Part shown: in pieces, positions 23,929 through 32,037 of the stretch
How positions within the stretch are numbered: position 1 is the first letter of the stretch
How the letters are laid out: each line of letters begins with the position of its first letter
Source: Lachnospiraceae bacterium
GTDB taxonomy: Bacteria > Bacillota > Clostridia > Lachnospirales > Lachnospiraceae
Direction of reading: 5' to 3'
NCBI GenBank assembly: GCA_021199495.1
Contig: JAJQHY010000094.1
Coordinates: forward strand, 1-46,891
DNA: 46,891 nt
The notes under the pieces: model-generated
Databases searched by the model: none
The model's input: the letters and a program-made list of their open reading frames with translations, nothing else
Told to the model about the DNA's origin: nothing
Translations under genes and position numbers: made by a program

Positions 23929-25677
23929 TTGGAAACATCTGATATTTCAGGAGCCATGAAACGAGTGGGACGGCATCAGTTTTTTGTGAGTCTGATCACT
24001 GTCCTGATGGGGCTTGTCGTAGCCAGAACGGCAGCCAAAGCAGTTATACTGGCCATTGCAGGCGATGTGAAAAACACCTGCAGGACAGCGGTGGTACTGA
24101 CAGCGGCGGTGACAGGTTTAAGGACGGTGACTGCGTTCGCAAAGGCGACTTTGAAAAAAGAAAAATCAAAAGTTCTGCAGGAGTACCGCATGAGTCTTTA
24201 CAGGCAGCTTTTTAAGCTGTCGCCCGGCAGGCTTTATCTGAATGACCGCGGGCGGAGCATGGAGGGTCTGACCGATGATCTGGATGAGGCCGCGAAGCGG
24301 GATATGGTGCTGAAGCCGGAACTCTTCGTCAGTGTTATTACGGTGGTGTCATATGGTGTTTATATCGCGCATTACAGTCCTTTGACCGCCGGAATTCTGG
24401 TGCTGCTGTCGTTGCTGCAGATTTTTCCGCCGATGATTGTCAGGAAATATATGCAGGTAAATTATGACGACTGTCGTGAGATTGAGGCAAGACTGGATGG
24501 CTTTTTTCTGGAAACCTACCGCAGCTTTTCCACGATCAAGCTGTATGGCCTGACAGACTGGATGCTCCATAAACTGAAAGAGCTTCATACGGATTATACC
24601 AGGATTGGGAACCGCTCCATTTTAACAGGGCATGCAGAGAGTTCGATGGAAACCCTGCTGAAAAATATCCTTCAGTACGGGACTTACGGCCTGATTGGAT
24701 ATCTGGTGCTGCTTAAATTGACAACGATGGAGGCCGCGGTCGGAGCGATTGCGCTTTCCTCTTCTTTCTTTGCCGCTGTGCTTTCCGTTTTTCAGACTAT
24801 CCCGGAATTCGGAACGGTAAAGGTGGCTGAGAAACGCCTGCACGCATGGCTTGCGCCGGACGCAGAGCAGGTGACGGATACGGGCAAAAACGGAGGAGAA
24901 GCTGCCGCAGATGACGGTGTCCATACTGGCTTTTCGGATACAATTGAAAATACCGGAACGACGGAGAGGAGTGTTACAGAAAATTTACTGGTTTTTGACG
25001 CGGTCGGGTATCGGTACTCTGAACAGAGTGTAATCATCCGTGATTTCAGTGAGACCATCGAAACCGGTGTCACGCTGATACGCGGCGCCAACGGAAGCGG
25101 CAAATCCACGCTTTTAAAGCTGGCAGCCGGTGTTTTGCCTGTGCAGTCAGGAACGCTGACCGTGCAGGGCGTGCAGCCGGATCGGCTGTCGCAGGGGTGC
25201 TTTCCGAGGGATATTCTGTTTCTGCCGCAGGAGGATTTAAAGATTGCGGTTTCTCCCGCGGAGCTTTATGGGATGATAGAAGGGCTTTCTCATAAGGAGG
25301 CGTTTCAATGTGCGCTTTCCTTTGGCCTGACGAGGGAGCAGCTTGAGAATCAGAAGATTGATCAGCTTTCCTCCGGGCAGCGCAAAAAGGTTTACCTGGC
25401 AATGGCTTTCACGCTTGGTTCCCCCATATTGCTGCTGGATGAGCCGGATAATGGGCTGGATGCGCAGGGAGAAGAGAGGCTGCTTACGCTTCTGACTGAC
25501 AGAAAGAAAGCAAAGATTGGAGAAAAGTCTCTGATTACGGTGGTAGTAACGCATGATTCTGTGCTGAATGATGTCGCTGATCGGGTGATTGTGCTCGTTC
25601 CCGCGCCAGTCGAAGAGGCTGGCCGGGTGAATGTACCTGAGAAAAGGGATACTGGCAGACAGGAGGCGCGGATATGA
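23929..25677 (+). CDS. ABC exporter subunit 1 (permease-ATPase fusion)
   Basis: A 582-residue half-transporter. Membrane domain about 1-300, then a variable Thr/Glu/Gly linker (about 310-345), then an ATPase with Walker A GANGSGKSTLL, Q-loop FLPQEDLK, signature LSSGQRKKV, Walker B ILLLDEPDNGLD and H-loop VVVTHD. The signature differs from the canonical LSGGQ (second Gly to Ser). It overlaps the next gene by 4 bases (ATGA), so the two form a heterodimeric exporter. The likely start is TTG 23929, about 9 bases after GAGGAG; ATG 23956 is an alternative. An XRE regulator follows the pair. Confidence 0.87.
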   Translation: METSDISGAMKRVGRHQFFVSLITVLMGLVVARTAAKAVILAIAGDVKNTCRTAVVLTAAVTGLRTVTAFAKATLKKEKSKVLQEYRMSLYRQLFKLSPGRLYLNDRGRSMEGLTDDLDEAAKRDMVLKPELFVSVITVVSYGVYIAHYSPLTAGILVLLSLLQIFPPMIVRKYMQVNYDDCREIEARLDGFFLETYRSFSTIKLYGLTDWMLHKLKELHTDYTRIGNRSILTGHAESSMETLLKNILQYGTYGLIGYLVLLKLTTMEAAVGAIALSSSFFAAVLSVFQTIPEFGTVKVAEKRLHAWLAPDAEQVTDTGKNGGEAAADDGVHTGFSDTIENTGTTERSVTENLLVFDAVGYRYSEQSVIIRDFSETIETGVTLIRGANGSGKSTLLKLAAGVLPVQSGTLTVQGVQPDRLSQGCFPRDILFLPQEDLKIAVSPAELYGMIEGLSHKEAFQCALSFGLTREQLENQKIDQLSSGQRKKVYLAMAFTLGSPILLLDEPDNGLDAQGEERLLTLLTDRKKAKIGEKSLITVVVTHDSVLNDVADRVIVLVPAPVEEAGRVNVPEKRDTGRQEARI

Positions 25678-27365
25678 GAGCAGAGCGAAAACAGATGATC
25701 AGCGACTGCGGGCGGGCGATGAATCTGACTGCCGTCACTTATGGCCTGACAGAGCTGATTTCAGGTCTTCTGACTACTTATACAGCTGCAGTGCTGGGAG
25801 AGTTTGCGGACACTGTTCTGACACTGGATCTGACAGCAGGCTGGGAAATGCTGTTTCGGCTGCTGCTCTGTATCCTGTTGCTGGCAGTTGTCCTACCGGT
25901 TCTTTCCGCGGTCCCGGAGCTAATGATGTTTTCCGCTTCCCTGCGGCACGAAAGGATGGTATTTCGCCGTTTCCTGAATAAAAAGTATTCTGCATTCCGT
26001 TCGATGGAGGAGGGGGATCTGGCGTATCTGGTTTCCGAGGAGTCAAACCAGATGCGGATTTACTGGACTTTTATTGTCAGGTATCTGATTGCGTTGCCTT
26101 TTCTGACAATCTATCTGTTTTACTGTGCCCTGCGTGTGAGTGTGATATATACTTTCGTGGTTTTTGCGATTTCACTGATAAAGCTTTTGTTACCGATCGC
26201 AGTTAGAAAGCTGCGGGCCAGATATGACAGGGAAACCAGAACCTACAAAAAAAGTCGCAGAAACCTTGAAGTTACGATGACCGGACAGGCCTGGATGGTT
26301 CGCATTTACGGGATTCAGGAGGGCGTCCTGAAAAAGCTTTCGGCTCTGTATGAGGACTATTATGGAAGGGTACTGAATAAAAGCGCCGTGCTGGATGCGG
26401 TGACAGACGAAATCAGCAAAGGACTGGATACCTTCTGTGTGCTGCTGATTTTAGTCTGCGGTGTGATTCTGGCGGCAAACGGAAGAATTACCGTGGGTGT
26501 CATTGCTGCCATGTACGGGTATTTTACCGTTTTTGATTTACTGATTGGAGATGTGCAGTATCTTGTAAAATATGTCCCGATTCTGTATAATATTTTTGAC
26601 AAGGTGGAGGTCCTTTATCGGGACCCGGAGGAGGATTTTTCATCTTCCGCAGACAGAAAAATAACCGGAGAATTTCAGCGGCTGGACTGCGAAAATCTGA
26701 GCTTTTCCTATGGAGATACAAAGGTTTTTGATGGTCTGAATCTTTCCCTGAAAAAAGGAAAAAAGCTGCTGCTGACCGGAGAAAACGGAAGCGGGAAGAC
26801 GACGCTGTTTCGGATCCTCTGCGGTCTGGAGGATGATTATGGCGGGAAATTAGCATGGTTCTGGTCAGAAGAGACAGAAAGGGCGTCAGAAACGCAGCGT
26901 ACAGGGGAGACAGAGACAGTGGCGCCCGTATACCTGCATCGCTGTGGGGACGAACTGTCGCCTGTACAGCTGCGCCGCAGGGCTGCAGTGGTGGAGCGGG
27001 ACGATTATTTATTTGAAGGAAGTGTGCGGGAGAATGTACGGCTCGGGGATCCGGATGCTTCCGACGGGCAGGTGGATGCAGTCTTAAAACAGCTGGGCAT
27101 TTCACATCTGGCTGACCGCCTGGTTGGGATGGATCATAAAAATCTTTCCGGCGGTGAGCAAAAACGCGTGGCCATTGCCAGAGCGCTGCTGAAGAACGCG
27201 GATATTTTCTTCCTGGATGAGCCGGACAATGGACTGGACCAGGCTACACGCGCCTGGCTGATTCGCTGGTTGAATGAGACGGAGCGGACTGTAGTGCTGG
27301 TTTCCCATGACCCGGAGCTTGTGACGGAAATTCCGGTGGACTGTCAGTTTCGGATGGGTACGTGA
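25674..27365 (+). CDS. ABC exporter subunit 2 (permease-ATPase fusion)
   Basis: A 563-residue partner of the preceding protein, coupled through an ATGA overlap. Membrane domain about 1-310; the ATPase has Walker A GENGSGKTTLF, signature LSGGEQKRV, Walker B IFFLDEPDNGLD and H-loop VLVSHD. A Glu/Thr-rich insertion (FWSEETERASETQRTGETET, about residues 398-418) sits between Walker A and the Q-loop region (AVVERDDYLFEGSV), which is unusual. Both subunits share the DEPDNGLD version of Walker B/D-loop, supporting common descent and co-function. Confidence 0.88.
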   Translation: MRAERKQMISDCGRAMNLTAVTYGLTELISGLLTTYTAAVLGEFADTVLTLDLTAGWEMLFRLLLCILLLAVVLPVLSAVPELMMFSASLRHERMVFRRFLNKKYSAFRSMEEGDLAYLVSEESNQMRIYWTFIVRYLIALPFLTIYLFYCALRVSVIYTFVVFAISLIKLLLPIAVRKLRARYDRETRTYKKSRRNLEVTMTGQAWMVRIYGIQEGVLKKLSALYEDYYGRVLNKSAVLDAVTDEISKGLDTFCVLLILVCGVILAANGRITVGVIAAMYGYFTVFDLLIGDVQYLVKYVPILYNIFDKVEVLYRDPEEDFSSSADRKITGEFQRLDCENLSFSYGDTKVFDGLNLSLKKGKKLLLTGENGSGKTTLFRILCGLEDDYGGKLAWFWSEETERASETQRTGETETVAPVYLHRCGDELSPVQLRRRAAVVERDDYLFEGSVRENVRLGDPDASDGQVDAVLKQLGISHLADRLVGMDHKNLSGGEQKRVAIARALLKNADIFFLDEPDNGLDQATRAWLIRWLNETERTVVLVSHDPELVTEIPVDCQFRMGT

Positions 27366-27435
27366 ATATCATATATTCTGTTTCAGCCCTGAATTTTCTG
27401 AAGAGAAGAAAATCATGACGGAGGAAAACAAAATC

Positions 27436-28200
27436 ATGAGTCATACGATCGGTTTTAACATCAGGCGTCTTCGCAAAGCGGCGGGGATGACGCAGGAACA
27501 GCTTGCCTGCAGGCTGAATGTCAGCTTCCAGACCGTCTCAAAATGGGAGAATGACCTCATGGCGCCTGATCTGAGCCTGCTTCCGGTTCTGGCAGAGGTG
27601 TTTCAGGTTTCTATCGATGAATTGCTGGGATATAACGGGAAGGCGAGGAAGGCGGAAATCAGAAAGCTGTCAGTGGAAGCCTGGAAATACCGTAAAGAGG
27701 GAGATCTGAAAGCCGCGGAAAATCTGCTGCGGCAGGGACTTTTACAGTATCCGGGGGATGATATCCTGCTGAATTGCCTGCTGTATGCTGTGGAAGACCG
27801 GACGGAACGAATGGGCATTGCAACCTCTCTTTGCGAGACGACAGCCGATGCTGAAGTCCGCTACGATGCGCTGCGTTTTCTGGCGGAGGATTATGCGGCG
27901 GAGGGAAATTACGATATGGCGAAAGCCATGCTTGACAGAATACCGGAGCTTTATTTTACAAAGCTTTCGGTTGCGGCGCAGATTCTTCCGGGAGAGGACA
28001 GAAAAGTCAACGCTGAGAAGCAAAAATGGATCAGTCTTGAGGAAATGGTCCTGATGATGGCAGCGCTAAGCCGCTATTATCAGGAGTCGGGGGAAGCGGA
28101 GCTGGCGAAGAAAGAGCGTGACAGAGCGGAAGAGCTGATCGTCCTGTTTCAGACAGATATGAATTTTGCAGATGCACTGAGGGAAAAACTGCAGGTATGA
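27436..28200 (+). CDS. XRE-family transcriptional regulator with a TPR-like C-terminal domain
   Basis: 254 residues. An HTH_3 domain at about 5-60 (IRRLRKAAGMTQEQLACRLN, VSFQTVSKWENDLMAPDLSL) is followed by a helical repeat region (EAWKYRKEGDLKAAENLLRQ, ...AEGNYDMAKAMLDRIPEL) resembling TPRs that often sense peptides. I choose ATG 27436, behind GGAGGAAA; ATG 27415 is also possible and adds 7 residues. Placed right after the ABC pair, it may regulate them. Confidence 0.85.
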   Translation: MSHTIGFNIRRLRKAAGMTQEQLACRLNVSFQTVSKWENDLMAPDLSLLPVLAEVFQVSIDELLGYNGKARKAEIRKLSVEAWKYRKEGDLKAAENLLRQGLLQYPGDDILLNCLLYAVEDRTERMGIATSLCETTADAEVRYDALRFLAEDYAAEGNYDMAKAMLDRIPELYFTKLSVAAQILPGEDRKVNAEKQKWISLEEMVLMMAALSRYYQESGEAELAKKERDRAEELIVLFQTDMNFADALREKLQV

Positions 28201-28203
28201 TTT

Positions 28204-28227
28204 TAAGGCGGCCTCCTGGCCGCCTTA
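28204..28227. terminator. strong hairpin between convergent genes
   Basis: TAAGGCGGCC-TCCT-GGCCGCCTTA, a perfect 10-bp stem between the XRE gene and the P-type ATPase gene. There is no clear T-run on either side, so termination is inferred from position and stem strength. Confidence 0.6.
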
Positions 28228-28258
28228 AGCTATTCCGATATGCGCATGGAAAAGGCTC

Positions 28259-30697
28259 TTAAGCCCGGCGCTTTTTTACCCTTTCCTCCGTGCGTGCAAT
28301 TTTTCTTTCGATCCACTTAAAAAGCGCCGTCAGGTAGCGATAGACCGGTTCCACCGCGATGGCGAAGACGACAAGCAGCATCAGACATTCCCTGGAAATA
28401 CTGCTGACCGCATAGACGTCCGGCAGAAAGAGGCAGCACAGAATGAATCCGGCGATACACAGAATGACAATGCTCCAGTCGCGCACATTCCTGGGATCCG
28501 TCACCTGATAAAGCAGCATGAAGCCGACGATGGCGAGCAGCATGAGAGCGGCGGTGGAGATGCTCGCGGAGTCAATCTCAAAAACAATGCCGAAGACGGT
28601 CAGTGCAGCGACGGCAATCATGTCTGTCAGGCCGCCCGGCAGGGCTTTCAGCATCACATTGGAGATAAAACGCCCGTTGATCCGCTCGCTGCTCGCCCGC
28701 ATGGACAGAAAGAACCCTGGAACTCCGATTGCCCACATGGAAATCAGGGAAATCTGGGACGCTTCCAGCGGATAGGTGATGGCGGTTGCTACGGAGAAGA
28801 GTGACAGCAGGAAGGAAAAAATATTTTTCACCAGGAAAAGGCAGGCGGAGCGTTCAATGTTGTTGACCACGCGGCGGCCCTCCAGCACCACGTCCGGCAT
28901 GCAGGAGAAGTCAGAATCCAGCAGCACAACCTGCGAGGCCTGGGCCGCGGCGTCGCTGCCGGAGGCCATGGCCACGCTGCAGTCCGCGTCCTTTAAGGCC
29001 AGGACATCGTTGACGCCGTCGCCGGTCATGGCGACGGTGTGTCCCTGCGCCTGCAGAGACTTGACAAACTGCCTTTTCTGTTCCGGTGTAACACGGCCGA
29101 AGACTGTATATTTTTTCACAGCGTAGTCGATGTCTTCCTGCGTTTCCAGTGTGGTGGCATCGACATATTTTTCTGCGTTTGCGATCTGCGCTTCCTTTGC
29201 AGCCTCCGAAACCGTCAGCGGGTTATCGCCGGAGATGACTTTAATGGCTACGCCCTGCTCCGCAAAGTAGGAAAAGGTTGCGGGTGCCGCCTCACGGACA
29301 GGGTTCGAGAGCAGAATAAGTCCCAGCGGCACGGCTGTCTCTGTCAGCGGCTCCCCGTTGATTTCACCGCCATAGGATGCGAAGACCAGTACCCGGTACC
29401 CTCTTAAGGAATAGTCGCTGATTTCCTTTTCATACTGGGAAAAATCATCCCGCAGCACCATTTCCGGCGCACCCAGCACGTAACCGCCGTCCGCAAATGT
29501 GACGCCGCTGTATTTGACCGCGGAGGAGAAGGGGGTCACCCTGACAGCCTGTTTTCCGGAGCTTTGCGTGAAATACCCCTTGACGGCTTCCATGGTCTGG
29601 TTATCGTTTTTCATGGTGGCCGCAAAATCGCCCATTAAAGCGGAGAGCGTGGGCAGGTCGTCCGCGGTATTCCGTCCCATGGGGAGAAGCTCTTTTACCT
29701 CCATTTTATTCTCCGTGATGGTGCCGGTTTTATCCACGCAGAGAACGTCAACTCTCGCCAGTGTCTCAATACTTTTCATGTCATGGAGCAGCACCCGTTT
29801 TTGGGCCAGGCGCATGGAGCTGGCGGCCAGGGCGATGCTGGTCAGCAGGTACAGTCCCTCCGGGATCATACCCACCAGCGCGGCTACGGTGGAGGTGACG
29901 CTTTTGGCAAATGTTTCTCCGGTCACAGTGTAGCTCTGGACAAAAAGCGCAATCCCGATTGGGATCAGCGCGATTCCCACAATCATCAGCAGGCGGTTTA
30001 AGGAGCGCATCATTTCGGACTGCTCTCCCTTTTTCATGGCCTTTGCTTCGAGTGTCAACTGTGAAATGTAGGAATCCTGCCCCACAGCGGTCAACCTGGC
30101 ATGGCATTCACCGGACACTACGAAGCTGCCGGAGATCAGCTCATCCCCCTGTCCTTTCATGATGGAGTTGGACTCGCCTGTCAGCAGGGATTCATTGATC
30201 AGGGCTTCCCCTTCCAGGATGACAGCGTCCGCGCAGATCTGATTCCCCGCGTGAAAAATCACAATATCATCCCTTACGAGCTGATCAGACGGCACGGATT
30301 GAACCTGGCCGTCCCGCACCACGTCCGTCTTCGGCGCAGCCAGCATATTCATTTTGTCAAGTGTATTCCTGGCGCGAAGCTCCTGAATGATGCCGATCAG
30401 GGAATTGATAATCAGAACCGGCAGAAAAGTCAGATTGCGAAAAGAACCGACCACGCACAGCAGAATGGCCAGAATCATAAAAATCAGATTGAAATATGTG
30501 AGAAGATTTTTGCGGATGATAGAGCCTGTGCTTTCCCGGCCGGTATCCACAGCAGTGTTCGCCCAGCCGCCATTCAGGCGCTCCTCCGCCTGTGCCGCGG
30601 ATAAGCCGGACTGACTATCCGCCTCCACAACCGCGACCTCGGCCCTTACCGCTTCCTCGGCTTCCGTATGCTTCCTCCACCTGTTCCATTCCGCCAT
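28259..30697 (-). CDS. P-type ATPase, CtpE-like (probable Ca2+ transporter)
   Basis: An 812-residue P-type ATPase. Actuator motif LLTGES, phosphorylation site CVDKTGT with Asp322, hinge MTGDGVNDVLALKDADCSVA, and about ten membrane helices. The M4 ion site reads AALVGMIPEGLYLLTSIALA; a (M/V)PEGL(V/Y)LLTS signature marks the CtpE branch, whose mycobacterial member is a Ca2+ importer. No CPC metal motif or N-terminal HMA is present, against a copper or zinc pump. The start follows GCAGGAGATTTG. It appears monocistronic. Substrate is inferred from family only. Confidence 0.85.
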   Translation of the reverse strand: MAEWNRWRKHTEAEEAVRAEVAVVEADSQSGLSAAQAEERLNGGWANTAVDTGRESTGSIIRKNLLTYFNLIFMILAILLCVVGSFRNLTFLPVLIINSLIGIIQELRARNTLDKMNMLAAPKTDVVRDGQVQSVPSDQLVRDDIVIFHAGNQICADAVILEGEALINESLLTGESNSIMKGQGDELISGSFVVSGECHARLTAVGQDSYISQLTLEAKAMKKGEQSEMMRSLNRLLMIVGIALIPIGIALFVQSYTVTGETFAKSVTSTVAALVGMIPEGLYLLTSIALAASSMRLAQKRVLLHDMKSIETLARVDVLCVDKTGTITENKMEVKELLPMGRNTADDLPTLSALMGDFAATMKNDNQTMEAVKGYFTQSSGKQAVRVTPFSSAVKYSGVTFADGGYVLGAPEMVLRDDFSQYEKEISDYSLRGYRVLVFASYGGEINGEPLTETAVPLGLILLSNPVREAAPATFSYFAEQGVAIKVISGDNPLTVSEAAKEAQIANAEKYVDATTLETQEDIDYAVKKYTVFGRVTPEQKRQFVKSLQAQGHTVAMTGDGVNDVLALKDADCSVAMASGSDAAAQASQVVLLDSDFSCMPDVVLEGRRVVNNIERSACLFLVKNIFSFLLSLFSVATAITYPLEASQISLISMWAIGVPGFFLSMRASSERINGRFISNVMLKALPGGLTDMIAVAALTVFGIVFEIDSASISTAALMLLAIVGFMLLYQVTDPRNVRDWSIVILCIAGFILCCLFLPDVYAVSSISRECLMLLVVFAIAVEPVYRYLTALFKWIERKIARTEERVKKRRA

Positions 30698-30878
30698 ATT
30701 TCAAATCTCCTGCATATCCTGAGAAATGTCTGTGTGTTTCTGTTGCCGTTTTTTCCGGGAAATGAGGGGTGCGCGACTGCTTCTTTTTCCCACATAAAAT
30801 GCATTATAGCTTATTTTCTACGGTACGAATTTTAAATATTCCTAAAGATTGTGTGTAATTTCTTTGAAAATCAGGAAT

Positions 30879-30907
30879 TTGTGGACAGATTACCTATGTA
30901 TTTATAT
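30879..30907 (+). promoter_or_regulatory. promoter of the structured RNA
   Basis: TTGTGG (30879-30884), 17 bases, TTATAT (30902-30907). The predicted start near 30914 falls at the base of the long helix beginning at 30922. Confidence 0.55.
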
Positions 30908-30913
30908 CTAGAT

Positions 30914-31075
30914 ACTACCGAGCGGGGCAAGGAATAACCTGCTGCGCGAATTCGCACGATGGAGGTGAGACCATTACCAATCGTGGAGGCCACACCCGAA
31001 CACGATTGGTATGCCCATGGGCTCATCGGAATGCCCCGTGCGTCTGAGTAAAGCAGGTTAATCCTTTCTCCGCGA
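30914..31075 (+). ncRNA. structured noncoding RNA candidate (~160 nt, 6S-like architecture)
   Basis: Ends 30922-30943 and 31052-31073 form a 22-position closing helix with only two mismatches and one G-U pair. Inside, CGCACG (30953-30958) pairs with CGTGCG (31037-31042), and ACCAATCGTG (30976-30985) pairs perfectly with CACGATTGGT (31001-31010). GCCCATGGGC (31013-31022) is a further palindrome. There is no open reading frame. A promoter fits the 5' end. A long closing stem around an internal bubble is how 6S RNA looks, but I cannot match its sequence to 6S, SRP, tmRNA or RNase P RNA. It may also act on its neighbours, the P-type ATPase and pgeF. Confidence 0.6.
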
Positions 31076-31112
31076 CCCTGTATAATGAACTATTCAATAT
31101 TCGCTCGCCCCG

Positions 31113-31141
31113 TTTACTGAAACCAAATTCTGTGCTATACT
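31113..31141 (+). promoter_or_regulatory. pgeF promoter, apparently giving a leaderless mRNA
   Basis: TTTACT (31113-31118), 17 bases, TATACT (31136-31141) with TGC before it (extended -10). The expected start point is 31148-31150, at the ATG of pgeF. Confidence 0.65.
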
Positions 31142-31149
31142 CCCTTATT

Positions 31150-32037
31150 ATGAAAACGAATATCAACATTACCCGACTTCCCAATTACCCCCAAACTTTA
31201 CACCTGACCACGCCGCACGGCGTCCCCCTTTTGCAATTTGCGTGCTTTCAGGATATCCCTTTTATCACCCACTGCTTCACCACCCGCATGGGCGGCACAA
31301 GCACCGGCATCTACGAGAGCATGAACTTCAAAGAGGACGGCGATGACTTAAACGAAAACATCCGCGCCAACTACCGCATCATCGCACAGGCTCTTGATGC
31401 GGACGTAACGAAAATGGTGCGCCCCTCCCTGGTGCACGGTACACAGGTTCACGAAGTGACAGCAGAAGATTTTGGGGTGGGGGCTCTTTATAAAAGCACC
31501 CTGACAGGCATTGATGCCCTGATCACCAATATTTCCGGTGTGACCCTCGTGGCCACCTTTGCGGACTGTGTTCCCCTGTATTTCGTAGATCCAAAGCACC
31601 GCGCCATCGGCCTGGCGCACTCCGGCTGGAAGGGTTCATGTCATAAAATCGCGCTTTCCGTGCTGACTGCCATGAGGACAGCTTACGGGACGGAACCGGG
31701 GGATATTCTGGCCGCGATCGGCCCCTGTATCTGCGGGGACTGCTATGAAGTGGGAGAGGAGCTGGATACAGAATTTCAGAAAGGCTTTGCGGGGAAGATC
31801 GAGGAACAGACCGGTATCAGATACCGGGAAACCATTATGCGCCCGGGAAGGCGGGAGGGCAAATATCAGCTGGATCTGCGTCAGGCAAACCTCCAGACCT
31901 TCCTTGCTGCCGGTATTCCCCGTGAGCAGATCGCAATTGCGGATATCTGTACCTGCTGCAACCCGCAGCTGATCTTTTCTCACCGCGCCACAAACGGAAA
32001 ACGCGGCGCAAGCGCCGCGTTCTTAGGGTTGAAGTAG
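31150..32037 (+). CDS. pgeF: peptidoglycan editing factor PgeF (YfiH/DUF152, laccase-like fold)
   Basis: A 295-residue YfiH-family protein. LVHGTQVHEV, FADCVPLYF, GLAHSGWKGSCHK and GPCICGDCYEVGEE supply the His/Cys metal ligands, and FSHRATNGKRGASAAFL ends the domain. In E. coli PgeF removes wrongly placed L-Ser from peptidoglycan precursors; other family members act on purine nucleosides. The ATG at 31150 is the only start downstream of the extended -10 at 31136-31141. The frame upstream runs through the promoter. There is no Shine-Dalgarno sequence, in line with leaderless translation. The 3' end overlaps the convergent HlyC/CorC gene by 15 bases. Confidence 0.9.
   Translation: MKTNINITRLPNYPQTLHLTTPHGVPLLQFACFQDIPFITHCFTTRMGGTSTGIYESMNFKEDGDDLNENIRANYRIIAQALDADVTKMVRPSLVHGTQVHEVTAEDFGVGALYKSTLTGIDALITNISGVTLVATFADCVPLYFVDPKHRAIGLAHSGWKGSCHKIALSVLTAMRTAYGTEPGDILAAIGPCICGDCYEVGEELDTEFQKGFAGKIEEQTGIRYRETIMRPGRREGKYQLDLRQANLQTFLAAGIPREQIAIADICTCCNPQLIFSHRATNGKRGASAAFLGLK
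32000..32021 (-). terminator. terminator hairpin inside the pgeF coding end
   Basis: AACGCGGCGC (32000-32009) pairs with GCGCCGCGTT (32012-32021). On the minus strand it is followed by TTTTCCGTTT, so it should end the HlyC/CorC transcript while encoding part of the KRGASAAF end of PgeF on the plus strand. Confidence 0.65.

Noticed and set aside
30986-31010. A CACACCCGAACACG stretch resembling the conserved part of 5S rRNA
   Set aside because: The surrounding sequence and helices do not fit 5S rRNA, and there are no other rRNA or tRNA genes nearby; the match is short and lies in the loop of a perfect hairpin.
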